From Epiperipatus broadwayi (taxonomy: Eukaryota > Onychophora > Udeonychophora > Euonychophora > Peripatidae): DNA of 64,000 bases. The stretch is taken from positions 1 to 64,000 of the forward strand of contig JAQFVV010013364.1 of NCBI GenBank assembly GCA_028023455.1, given 5' to 3'. Every line of letters begins with the position of its first letter. Position 1 is the first letter of the stretch. Below are positions 49,679 through 60,865 of this stretch, in pieces. A model generated the notes under the pieces. The model did not search any database. It was given only the letters and a program-made list of their open reading frames with translations, and was not told the DNA's origin. The position numbers were made by a program, and so were the translations under genes.

Positions 49679-50167
49679 TTAAAAATTACCCACAAATCCA
49701 TTCACTTCCCATCCACCCTTAATATTAAAAGAACTCTTAAATAAGTTAATTGCTTCAGAATAATAAATTTTCAATAATAAAGACTCTTTAATTCTTCTTT
49801 TGATTTCATTTCTCTCAAAGAAGACAACCTTAGCTTCATCAAAATCAATAGTGTGGCCTGTATCTTTTACATGGACATACAAAGCAGAACTAAGATATCT
49901 ATTTTTAACTCTACTTTTATGAACCTTTACTCTTTCATTTAAACTCAAACTACTCTGACCTATGTAAACCTTCTTACAAAATAAGCAAGGAATAAAATAT
50001 ACCACACCAGGAATAGTCTTTCTATCAAAAACTTCCTTTGTATTATTCAATAAATTATTCAATGTAACACCCCTTTTCCAAGCAATTTTCTTATTTCCAA
50101 ACAATTTACTATTTCTACACACAATTTTATAAAGAAGACAATTTAAATGGCAAAGAAATAAAATCAT
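49679..50167 (-). pseudogene. Penelope linker and GIY-YIG endonuclease, left arm
   Basis: A 162-residue open frame encoding the linker (SKLFGNKKIAWKRGVTLNNLL) and a complete GIY-YIG endonuclease: GVVYFIPCLFCKKVYIGQ with the GIY and YIG strands, then NERVKVHKSRVK with catalytic Arg and His, VHVKDTGHTIDFDEA, and a KRRIKESLLLKIYYSEA block with the Glu. It ends 19 bp before the TATATATAC 3' region. Compared with the right arm, the frame is intact across the linker/endonuclease junction. An extra T near 50130 separates it from the RT. It would nick DNA for target-primed synthesis; on its own it is a fragment. Confidence 0.85.
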
Positions 50168-50778
50168 ATTTTTCTTTAACCTTTACATCCTTACAAATAT
50201 TACTATTAAATAAAATACTTTTAACAAATTTATCAGAGTATCCAACACTTAAATAATCTTTATAAAATTGATATTTCTGAAACAAAGCTACCCCCTAGAA
50301 TTATTTAATTTAATATTCCTATGACAATAATTCCTTAAAGCAGCTACTTTATGAGATACAGACTGATAGCTATCAGGTTTAATTATAGATCTTAATTCTT
50401 TACTTTTAACTAAATGACTGCACAATAAACAATTAGTTTCTATATTTCTAATCACCAAAAGATCTAAAAATTTTAACTTACCAAAATCTAACCCCCTCCT
50501 TCTAACACAAATTTTATAGAAGGATCAAAACAATTAAACTCATTTACAAATTCCTTCAATTTACCATTCTCAACAACAAATAAACAATCATCAACATATC
50601 TGACAAATAATTTTACATATAAACAATTCTTTTTAATAATAATTTCCTCTTCCATAAAACTAATATAAACTGAACATACTAAAGGAGAAATAATATAACC
50701 TATTATCCACCTTTCCTTAATCTTATAAAAATTACCTTTATAAGTAAAATACATAGAATCTTCCAATAACAAAAGCAA
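50168..50778 (-). pseudogene. Penelope RT palm fragment, left arm
   Basis: A 96-residue open frame (50778-50488) carries the motif B region (FTYKGNFYKIKERWIIGYIIS) and LFVRYVDDCLFVV with the YVDD active site, then a frameshift. A base is missing from a G run near 50493 relative to the right arm. The RT tail continues in other frames to 50168 with another one-base deletion near 50290 and an insertion near 50130. The RT N-terminal half is absent because the palindrome centre cuts it off. Confidence 0.85.
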
Positions 50779-50796
50779 ATCTTTAATTACCTTAAT

Positions 50797-50817
50797 TTTT
50801 ATTATTATTATTTTATT
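50797..50817. repeat. Spacer at the palindrome centre
   Basis: A 21-bp T/A-only spacer (TTA-type repeats) separates the two Penelope arms. It is the predicted cruciform tip. Confidence 0.9.
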
Positions 50818-50835
50818 ATTAAGGTAATTAAAGAT

Positions 50836-51654
50836 TTGCTTTTGTTATTGGAAGATTCTATGTATTTTACTTATAAAGGTAATTTTTATAAGATTAAGGA
50901 AGGGTGGATAATAGGTTATATTATTTCTCCTTTAGTATGTTCAGTTTATATTAGTTTTATGGAAGAGGAAATTATTATTAAAAAGAATTGTTTATATGTA
51001 AAATTATTTGTCAGATATGTTGATGATTGTTTATTTGTTGTTGAGAATGGTAAATTGAAGGAATTTGTAAATGAGTTTAATTGTTTTGATCCTTCTATAA
51101 AATTTGTGTTAGAAGGAGGGGGGTTAGATTTTGGTAAGTAAAAATTTTTAGATCTTTTGGTGATTAGAAATATAGAAACTAATTGTTTATTGTGCAGTCA
51201 TTTAGTTAAAAGTAAAGAATTAAAATCTATAATTAAACCTGATAGCTATCAGTCTGTATCTCATAAAGTAGCTGCTTTAAGGAATTATTGTCATAGGAAT
51301 ATTAAATTAAATAATTCTAAGGGGGTAGCTTTGTTTCAGAAATATCAATTTTATAAAGATTATTTAAGTGTTGGATACTCTGATAAATTTGTTAAAAGTA
51401 TTTTATTTAATAGTAATATTTGTAAGGATGTAAAGGTTAAAGAAAAATATGATTTTATTTCTTTGCCATTTAAATTGTCTTCTTATAAAATTGTGTGTAG
51501 AAATAGTAAATTGTTTGGAAATAAGAAAATTGCTTGGAAAAAGGGTGTTACATTGAATAATTTATTGAATAATACAAAGGAAGTTTTGATAGAAAGACTA
51601 TTCCTGGTGTGGTATATTTTATTCCTTGTTTATTTTGTAAGAAGGTTTACATAG
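50836..51654 (+). pseudogene. Penelope RT palm and tail, right arm
   Basis: A 101-residue frame (50836-51141) contains FTYKGNFYKIKEGWIIGYII and FVRYVDDCLFVV (YVDD at residues 61-64), ending at a stop where the left arm keeps a sense codon. A 165-residue frame (51157-51654) continues the RT tail (LVIRNIETNCLLCSHLVKS, AALRNYCHRNIKLNNSKG) and the linker FGNKKIAWKKGVTLNNLL. A one-base deletion in a T run near 51586 shifts it out of the endonuclease frame. The RT N-terminal half is missing. Confidence 0.85.
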
Positions 51655-51935
51655 GTCAGAGTAGTTTGAGTTTAAATGAAAGAGTAAAGGTTCATAAAAG
51701 TAGAGTTAAAAATAGATATCTTAGTTCTGCTTTGTATGTCCATGTAAAAGATACAGGCCACACTATTGATTTTGATGAAGCTAAGGTTGTCTTCTTTGAG
51801 AGAAATGAAATCAAAAGAAGAATTAAAGAGTCTTTATTATTGAAAATTTATGATTCTGAAGCAATTAACTTATTTAAGAGTTCTTTTAATATTAAGGGTG
51901 GATGGGAAGTGAATGGATTTGTGGGTAGTTTTTAA
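51609..51935 (+). pseudogene. Penelope GIY-YIG endonuclease, right arm
   Basis: A 108-residue open frame with MVYFIPCLFCKKVYIGQSSL (GIY strand at residues 2-4, YIG at 14-16), NERVKVHKSRVK (Arg25, His29), VHVKDTGHTIDFDEAKVV and a RRIKESLLLKIYDSEA block. It is nearly identical to the left-arm domain: YYSEA against YDSEA, and VGNF against VGSF at the C-terminus. It is separated from the RT tail by the frameshift near 51586, so the Met here is not the ancestral start. Confidence 0.85.
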
Positions 51936-52130
51936 TAGTATATATAAGTTGTGTTGTTTTTTTTTTTATTATTTCTTTACACTTGAGAAGTCTGCTTGTA
52001 GCAGTGAAACCTTAGGTTGTGTTTTAATATTATTTTTATTCTGGTCTGGTTTAATTTTAGATTTGGGGTAGTTTTGATTTTATATTGACTAGTTTAGCTT
52101 TATGCTTGTAATGTTTATATATATATATAT

Positions 52131-54987
52131 ATGAAAAACAAAAAAAACACAAGTTAAAAAACTTGCTAAAGCTTGTATTTATGATAACAGATGGTGTTCT
52201 ACCAAAAACACTGTCAAGCGTAGTTTTCTGTTTACATAAACGTCAGAGTGAGTATTCACTATCTCTAACTTTAATTCCACTTTCAGATCATGATTTCAAG
52301 CTATTTGCTATCGTCAGTGAAAGACAGGAATAAGAAACTAGATCTAAACACAAACTCTGAGCATTTATGAAACAGTTTCTATTCAGCTTGCAAGCGTGAA
52401 TCTTTTAGACATGTTAATGTCTTCAAACTCAGCATAGCAAGCCAGATAGCTACATGGGTCTGATCTCAGTTCAGCATCACCACATAGTAGAAGCCTCTGC
52501 AATATACATCATTGCAAGAAAGACCTCAAAGGTACATTTATGAAAAACAAAAAAACACAAGTTAAAAAACTTGCTAACGCTTGTATTTATGATAACAGAT
52601 GGTGTTCTACCAAAAACACCGTCAAGCGTAGTTTTCTGTTTACATAAACGTCAGAGCGAGTATTCACTATCTCTAACTTTAATTCCACTTTCAGATCATG
52701 ATTTCAAGCTATTTGCTATCGTCAGTGAAAGACAGGAATAAGAAACTAGATCTAAACACAAACTCTGAGCATTTATGAAACAGTTTCTATTCAGCTTGCA
52801 AGCGTGAATCTTTTAGACACGTTAATGTCTTCAAACTCAGCATAGCAAGCCAGATAGCTACATGGGTCTGATCTCAGTTCAGCATCACCACATAGTAGAA
52901 GCCTCTGCAATATACATCATTGCAAGAAAGACCTCAAAGGTACATTTATGAAAAACAAAAAAACACAAGTTAAAAAACTTGCTAACGCTTGTATTTATGA
53001 TAACAGATGGTGTTCTACCAAAAACACCGTCAAGCGTAGTTTTCTGTTTACATAAACGTCAGAGCGAGTATTCACTATCTCTAACTTTAATTCCACTTTC
53101 AGATCATGATTTCAAGCTATTTGCTATCGTCAGTGAAAGACAGGAATAAGAAACTAGATCTAAACACAAACTCTGAGCATTTATGAAACAGTTTCTATTC
53201 AGCTTGCAAGCGTGAATCTTTTAGACACGTTAATGTCTTCAAACTCAGCATAGCAAGCCAGATAGCTACATGGGTCTGATCTCAGTTCAGCATCACCACA
53301 TAGTAGAAGCCTCTGCAATATACATCATTGCAAGAAAGACCTCAAAGGTACATTTATGAAAAACAAAAAAACACAAGTTAAAAAACTTGCTAACGCTTGT
53401 ATTTATGATAACAGATGGTGTTCTACCAAAAACACCGTCAAGCATAGTTTTCTGTTTACATAAACGTCAGAGCGAGCATTCACTATCTCTAACTTTAATT
53501 CCACTTTCAGATCATGATTTCAAGCTATTTGCTATCGTCAGTGAAAGACAGGAATAAGAAACTAGATCTAAACACAAACTCTGAGCATTTATGAAACAGT
53601 TTCTATTCAGCTTGCAAGCGTGAATCTTTTAGACATGTTAATGTCTTCAAACTCAGCATAGCAAGCCAGATAGCTACATGGGTCTGATCTCAGTTCAGCA
53701 TCACCACATAGTAGAAGCCTCTGCAATATACATCATTGCAAGAAAGACCTCAAAGGTACATTTATGAAAAACAAAAAAACACAAGTTAAAAAACTTGCTA
53801 ACGCTTGTATTTATGATAACAGATGGTGTTCTACCAAAAACACCGTCAAGCGTAGTTTTCTGTTTACATAAACGTCAGAGCGAGCATTCACTATCTCTAA
53901 CTTTAATTCCACTTTCAGATCATGATTTCAAGCTATTTGCTATCGTCAGTGAAAGACAGGAATAAGAAACTAGATCTAAACACAAACTCTGAGCATTTAT
54001 GAAACAGTTTCTATTCAGCTTGCAAGCGTGAATCTTTTAGACACGTTAATGTCTTCAAACTCAGCATAGCAAGCCAGATAGCTACATGGGTCTGATCTCA
54101 GTTCAGCATCACCACATAGTAGAAGCCTCTGCAATATACATCATTGCAAGAAAGACCTCAAAGGTACATTTATGAAAAACAAAAAAACACAAGTTAAAAA
54201 ACTTGCTAATGCTTGTATTTATGATAACAGATGGTGTTCTACCAAAAACACCGTCAAGCGTAGTTTTCTGTTTACATAAACGTCAGAGCGAGCATTCACT
54301 ATCTCTAACTTTAATTCCACTTTCAGATCATGATTTCAAGCTATTTGCTATCGTCAGTGAAAGACAGGAATAAGAAACTAGATCTAAACACAAACTCTGA
54401 GCATTTATGAAACAGTTTCTATTCAGCTTGCAAGCGTGAATCTTTTAGACATGTTAATGTCTTCAAACTCAGCATAGCAAGCCAGATAGCTACATGGGTC
54501 TGATCTCAGTTCAGCATCACCACATAGTAGAAGCCTCTGCAATATACATCATTGCAAGAAAGACCTCAAAGGTACATTTATGAAAAACAAAAAAACACAA
54601 GTTAAAAAACTTGCTAACACTTGTATTTATGATAACAGATGGTGTTCTACCAAAAACACCGTCAAGCATAGTTTTCTGTTTACATAAACGTCAGAGTGAG
54701 TATTCACTATCTCTAACTTTAATTCCACTTTCAGATCATGATTTCAAGCTATTTGCTATCGTCAGTGAAAGACAGGAATAAGAAACTAGATCTAAACACA
54801 AACTCTGAGCATTTATGAAACAGTTTCTATTCAGCTTGCAAGTGTGAATCTTTTAGACATGTTAATGTCTTCAAACTCAGCATAGCAAGCCAGATAGCTA
54901 CATGGGTCTGATCTCAGTTCAGCATCACCACATAGTAGAAGCCTCTGCAATATACATGATTGCAAGAAAGACCTCAAAGATACATTT
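52131..54987 (+). repeat. 408-bp tandem satellite-like array (7 units)
   Basis: Each unit runs from ATGAAAAACAAAAAAACACA through GATGGTGTTCTACC, TCAGATCATGATTTCAAGC, AACTAGATCTAAACACAAAC and ATAGCTACATGGGTCTGATC to CAAAGGTACATTT. Identity between units looks like 98-99 percent by eye. The family appears related to the foldback at 55574-56217. Confidence 0.95.
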
Positions 54988-55038
54988 ATGAAAAACAAAA
55001 AAACACAAGTTAAAAAACTTGCTAACGCTTGTATTTAT

Positions 55039-55500
55039 GTAAACAGAAAACTATGCTTGACGGTGTTTTTGGTAGAACACCATCTGTTATCATAAATACA
55101 AGCATTAGCAAGTTTTTTAACTTGTGTTTTTTTGTTTTTCATAAATGTACCTTTGAGGTCTTTCTTGCAATGATGTATATTGCAGAGGCTTCTACTATGT
55201 GGTGATGCTGAACTGAGATCAGACCCATGTAGCTATCTGGCTTGCTATGCTGAGTTTGAAGACATTAACGTGTCTAAAAGATTCATGCTTGCAAGCTGAA
55301 TAGAAACTGTTTCATAAATGCTCAGAGTTTGTGTTTAGATCTAGTTTCTTATTCCTGTCTTTCACTGACGATAGCAAATAGCTTGAAATCATGATCTGAA
55401 AGTGGAATTAAAGTTAGAGATAGTGAATACTCGCTCTGACATTTATGTAAACAGAAAACTACGCTTGACAGTGTTTTTGGTAGAACACCATCTGTTATCA
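55039..55500 (-). repeat. Inverted unit closing the 408-bp array
   Basis: One full and one partial unit lie in reverse orientation. They end CTACGCTTGACAGTGTTTTT...CATCTGTTATCA next to (TA)n. The junction with the direct array is at 55033-55039, where direct and inverted units share TTTATG. Confidence 0.9.
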
Positions 55501-55573
55501 CATATATATATATATATGAAAAAGCAAGTCATGTATTGCTTGACTTTGTTTAAGCTTGTATTACAGATATGTA

Positions 55574-56217
55574 ATATAGGGAGCATACCAACAGCTCTAA
55601 CAAGCTTTTATCAATAAGTGCCACAAGAGAAAACATTTAAAAATTTCTATCTAGAATTATCCGTATTCTCAGACTGGTTTCAAGCTTTTGGATCACTTTA
55701 GTGAGGCACTAGGACCTTCAGATACTAGATCTAAAATACCAACTCAAAGCCATCTCATCTATTACATGACTATTAAGTAGAAAATGTGAAATTTTCAGAC
55801 ACATATATGTCTTCAAATCTAGCTATCTAGCTTAAATAGCTATATGGGTCTGAAAATGCTTCAGACTCACCAAATACTAATATCCTGATGATGTTATATT
55901 GCTGAGGCTATTAATATATAATGAGGCTGAAGTATTTGCAGACCCACATTACTATTTAAGTTAGATAGCTGGATTTGAAGACATATACATATCTGAAAAG
56001 TTTAGATTTTCTGTTTAATAGTTATGAAATAGATAAGTACTGGCTTTGAGTTGGTATTTTATATCTAGTGTCTGAATGTCCTAGTGCCTCACTAAGTTGA
56101 GCCAAAAGCTCAAAACTGGTCTGATGATAAGGATAATTGTAGATATAGATGTTTAAACACTTTCTCTTGCAGCACTTATCGATGAAAGCTTGTTCTAGCT
56201 ATTGGTACCCTCTATAT
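55574..56217. mobile_element. Simple foldback related to the 408-bp unit
   Basis: The left arm begins TATAGGGAGCATACCAACAG and the right arm ends TTGGTACCCTCTATA. The arms (about 300 bp, imperfect) meet around 55870-55920. Shared with the 408-bp unit are the ordered blocks TTTCAAGCT, ACTAGATCTAAA, AACTC..AGC, TATGTCTTCAAA and AGCTATATGGGTCTGA. The element is bounded by (TA)n runs on both sides (55502-55517 and about 56222-56250). Non-coding. Confidence 0.8.
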
Positions 56218-58344
56218 AACACACACATATATATTTATATATATTATATTTAAATTATTTAAATGAAAATAGCTTGCATATTTCAAATTGTATGGAAGAT
56301 GTAAATAAAATAAATACAAATATTATTATTACTGTTATTATTAATGCTATTATTATTGTTGTTAATTTTTAATGTTTTTTATAAATGATATTGGATAGAA
56401 TACTGAAAAGAGCAAGATGATTTCTGCAGATAATTGCAAATTATTTAATGTGTTTTAATTATTAGATAACCACATTGTTTTCTACACTAATAAACTAACT
56501 TATTCAATGCTTATTTTTAAGATTGAAAAAAGCCTTTATTAATCTTGGAATTATGTTCAGATTTTAGTTTGCTTTTGTTCCCCTATCAGCTTATAGAATA
56601 CAGAAAAAAAAAATATTATTTTAAATGTATATTAAACTTTGCAAAAAAAAAATATTTTCACTTAAAATCAATGCTATTCTATTTAATTATTATTCTTTTG
56701 TTAGAGTAGAAAATATTTTATGGAAGTTGGATTTAAGTCACAGTGAATTCAAATTTCATAAGATGAAGAAAAGATTATAAAAGTAATGATAGAAATTCGA
56801 TATTTACAAACCTATAAAAAGTAATAAACACAATAAGGTTTAAGAGCTTTGTTCTGTCTTAATATTTTTGGGTAGAGATGTTCAGCAAGCTAAAATATAT
56901 TTCACATGTAAATGAAAACATTCGCACATGTCTGCTTTTTTCAATAGTTTATTAATAAACTACTATTTCCTTCACAATTGCTGCAAAATATTATTTTGCC
57001 TCAATTTTAGTAGTATTTTAAATATATTATTATTATTTCTATGTTACACTTTTTTGTTTCTGTTATTAAAAACACTAACATTTTTTTGATGATTTATATA
57101 GTTTTTATTTCAAAATTTCTGTTTTGACCTCTTTCATGCATATCATCTTCAAGAATATTAAACATATATCATATTGGTTTTTTAATATTATTAAGAAACT
57201 GCTGGTAATTTTTTTTTTAAAATCATGTTCTTAGTTTTTGTGACATTGCAGTGGCTGCATCAGGAGTTCTCTGTTCTAATTCTATTATAAGAATAAACCA
57301 ACAACATTTAGTGCAGGTTCACTAGTCGATACTTATGATGTGTAGCAAATTAAATTGGATTTAAAATAATATCAATAAATCAGCAATAATACAGAAGTAA
57401 CAGATAATGCATTCTAATTATTCAATTCATTATATTCAAATAACATTGCAATAAATCAGATTAAAAATATCCTGGACCAACAACTACATTATCACAAAAA
57501 AGAACAAAAAAAAAACAAGAAGAATCATGAGCAACTTCAAAATAATATTAAAATAATAATAAGTATGTTTACTATTTCTGAAGATGATACATGTAAAAGA
57601 ATAATACCAGGAATTTTAAATAAAAATTATAAAAAACATCAGAAAACTTTTCAATGTTTATAATAATAGATATAAATAAATGTAAACACAAAAAAATAAT
57701 ATATACATCTGAAACATATATTACTATATATCTTAATGGTTAAAGACGTCGTTAAAATTTATATAATTTAGATACTGTTGCAATGGCAAACTAAACTTAT
57801 GATGATAAAGCTTTACTTCTTCACAATATTTTTTTATTATTTAGTTGCATAATTTGATCAGCCAGAAAAAATTATTATAGATATTTTTATAATAATATTT
57901 TAGTAAGATATGTATTAAAAACAATCATAAATTCAAATGATTATTTTTTATAAAATAGTAAATCAGTCTTTAAATGTGTTTAAAATGGCTGTAGATATAT
58001 TAAATTTTGTAATGTATATATATATTATTGTCATTTCGTGTAGACTATATATATATATTATTGCTTTGTGAGTTAAATAATTTTAGTCATATTTATATAA
58101 TTCGATATTGCAAATATATCTTTGTATTATTTATACTTTATTCAACATTTTAAAACTTAATTTATTATTATAGCCAATTTTATATTTTATTTAATAAATG
58201 ATTGGAAAATGAATCATGTCTATTAATGTTCTATTATGTATAAATGAGATATTTATTTTATATAGCACAATGTTTTTATAAACTATAATAGTAATAATCA
58301 GCCATTACTTTAGGGAAAAAAACTTTCCAGATTAAGAAGTTATC
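56218..58344. other. AT-rich stretch, no gene seen
   Basis: (TTA)-type runs near 56322-56358, many homopolymers, short (TA)n runs near 58016 and 58048. No family recognised. Confidence 0.55.
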
Positions 58345-58800
58345 AGCATCATCAACCATTATCAATCCACTGCATTATAAAAGTTTTTCATCTTTAATCT
58401 CTATCCTATCACACTTTGTTATTTATTCATCCACCTCACATGTGGTCTCTTTCTGGGTCTTTTACAATCTCTTGGAATCCAGTTTAATATTTCAATTGTC
58501 TATCTATTATTATCTCTTCTAGCAATATGTTCAGTTGTACTCCGTTCCAGACTTTTAATTCTTTCAATGATGTCAGTAATGCCTATTTGTTCTCATGCCC
58601 ATGTATTGCATTTTTTATTTCTTCTTGTTACTCCTAACATGCACCTTTCCATACTTCTTTGAGTGATATGAAGGCTCTGTATTGATTTTCTATTAAGTAT
58701 CCAAGTCTCAGATTCATAAGCAAAAACGGGTAAAACACACTTATTAAAAACCTTCCTTTTCAAATACATAGGCATATTGCCTTTTAATATTATACCCACA
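58345..58800 (-). pseudogene. RTE-clade LINE 3' fragment (third copy)
   Basis: The minus strand contains the RTE C-terminal region: LKGNMPMYLKRKVFNKCVLP, VFAYESETWILNRKSIQSL and RSMERCMLGVTRRNKK in the 147-residue ORF at 59036-58593. The remaining CxxPxKRP-like tail is in other frames down to 58350, and the copy ends in a short TCATCA tail (58348-58357). It is 5'-truncated near 58795; the N-terminal half of that ORF (58800-59036) is unrelated flank. Confidence 0.85.
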
Positions 58801-59899
58801 AATAAGTTGATGTCTTTCATGGAAGAATTATTTTTATATAGATCCTCTCTAAATTTATAACTAAATTTTATTTCCCAAATAGATTCATCATATATGATTT
58901 GAATGTACATACTTCTTCCACACATTACATATTTATAAGTATACTGGAAAAAAGAATTATGGTTATGTTCAGAAAGAAAGAAATTATAAATAAATTTTCT
59001 AGAATGAAGGAAACTAATGTATTGGAAATCCATCATAAGTTATTGATTATCATTATTCATTATTTTTATTTCTGTCTATTCTTCTTTGTGAATGATTATC
59101 TACCTTTCATTCTTAAATATTTTAATTATATGTATTTCTATCCATCACACATTAAAAAAAATCTAAATAAACACCTCTGAAAAAATAAATATCTTTCCAA
59201 GATGCATTGCATGCTGAAATAGCACTTCTCAGTTAGGCCAAGTCACAAGTCTTTTTCAGATAACTTTATTCATATATTTCAATAATATACTGGTGGAATG
59301 AATGTATTAAGTATATATAAAAATATATTATGCATAAAGATTCCATATGCTTATGTTTAATTAAAAACAGATGTATTCATATTTAACTGATGAGTAAAGC
59401 TTATATCATATCTAAATATATTTTTTCATTTCTTAAATGGTTAATAATAATCAATATGATTTATATGAAATTGTTGGTATCAAAGTTGTTAGTATTAAAA
59501 CTTTGAACCATTGACTCATTTTTGAGACTTCAAAAGGGACCAAGTAGGGAAAATGTCTCATGTTCCTTCCATATGAACTTGTCATTACTATAGAATGTAT
59601 TATGAAGTGAATAAATATGGTTGGAATTTTCATTACCATGCATCAGTCAGTATTGTAATATTATTGGTTTTACATAAAAATCTACTTTAATTGCATGATA
59701 GTACTTAACTAAAATAACAGTTTTTTCTTGAAGGCAAGATATATTTGTGTGTGGATAATCTTTTTTTAGATATTTATAATCAAGACAGATGAAATTCCAT
59801 TATGATCTTTATATAGTCATCAGCTAAGGCAGTAGTTTGTGGCTAAAGATTGAGAAAACCAAAAAAAAAAATCCTAATTTCCATATCAGACTGAAATTC
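58801..59899. other. AT-rich spacer between RTE copies
   Basis: No gene recognised. The minus ORF at 59451-59639 and the plus ORF at 58899-59180 resemble nothing known. Confidence 0.5.
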
Positions 59900-59959
59900 A
59901 AAGATGATCTTTTTTTAATGACCTAAAATTTCAGGTCATTTTCATGTGAAAAAAAGATT

Positions 59960-60460
59960 ATGAGAATTGGAAGAACAATTGTCTAATATTAAATGGAAAA
60001 TCATTGGACTTTATGAAGTTAGAAGAAAAATTAAAAGACAATTGATTTAAAAATAGAACATGCATTTAACTATAAATGCACATGTTTTGTAAGTAGAAGT
60101 GGAGTGTGCTTTATTATCATTAAAAATACCATTGTGGATATTGTAGGAATATCAACAGAGTGGCAAGATTGGTTATTCCACTTAATGAAATGTTAGATGC
60201 TGATACTTCAAGTTTGTATCTCAACAAGTTCTCATTATATTAAAAAAAGAATTTTTATATAAATAAATGTACAAAGTACCTTGATCACACAACTGTTTAC
60301 TTTAATACTAACATTGGAAAATGATTGAAAAATGAAAATACTGTAAATAATATAATGTAATGATAGAAATAAAAGAGAATACAGGCTTGCAGAATCTGCA
60401 ATAAATAAAAATTGTATGTAATACATTCTTTGTTTCATAAAAATGCTAAATGGAAATGAA
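59960..60460 (+). pseudogene. RTE endonuclease remnant
   Basis: Frames read LEEQLSNIKWKIIGLYEVRRK at 59967-60030, GVCFIIIKN near 60110 and RLVIPLNEMLDADTSSLYLN near 60165-60225. They align with the endonuclease ORF at 21094-20570. The catalytic Glu (GLYEVRR) is kept here although Lys replaces it at 20570-21094. The KREYRLAESAINK block near 60375 matches the ERGYRLVEFSEK end of that domain. The YAPTS and GDFN motifs are destroyed. Many stops. Confidence 0.65.
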
Positions 60461-60865
60461 CATGTAAACATTCAAATGAAAGTATAGCAGAATTGAATTA
60501 TATTTTGACTAAGAGAATATAAATATTTCACAATAGCAATGTTCTTAAAAGATTAAACACAGCCAGTTGAAATTCATTAGTGAAATAAAAGGTACATTTT
60601 AAGGCAAAACTAAAAAGAGAAATGTAATAAAAAAGACGGTATTAACGGTTGACATTCTTAATCTTTAAAAATGTTCCAATAAATTAGAATTTTCTAATCA
60701 GTTTAAAATATGATAGACTTTGAAGATGGTTTAAAGTTAACAAAAATTATTTAAAAAAACTGATACTGTGCTAAAAACCGCAACAAAGATAGATGGCCCA
60801 AAAAAAGATGCAATTCAACAGCAAATTTTCATTTGATATAAGATAATATATAAAGCAAATAGAAA

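Larger units (their letters stand above)
49537..52078. mobile_element. Giant head-to-head Penelope palindrome
   Basis: The left arm 49537-50796 and right arm 50818-52078 (about 1260 bp each) are near-identical reverse complements around a 21-bp T/A spacer. Each arm is a 5'-truncated Penelope-like element running outward from the centre: RT motif B, YVDD, RT tail, linker, GIY-YIG endonuclease, 3' UTR. Both arms start at exactly the same truncation point. Visible differences are few substitutions and several one-base indels. Confidence 0.95.
52131..55500. mobile_element. Expanded foldback with seven-unit 408-bp tandem arm
   Basis: Seven near-identical direct units start at 52131, 52540, 52948, 53356, 53764, 54172 and 54580 (first unit 409 bp, the rest 408 bp). 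An eighth begins at 54988 and after about 50 bp switches orientation at 55039. About 460 bp of the same unit then runs inverted to 55500. Each side is bounded by (TA)n (52116-52132, 55502-55517). The unit has no ORF of note. Units differ at scattered sites, for example GCGAGTATT against GCGAGCATT and GACACG against GACATG. Confidence 0.9.

Noticed and set aside
52131-55038. CRISPR-like array
   Set aside because: Units are 408 bp, contiguous and nearly identical throughout, with no repeat/unique-spacer alternation. The context is eukaryotic.
55402-55617. 71-residue plus-strand ORF
   Set aside because: Crosses the array end, a (TA)n run and the next foldback; an accidental frame.
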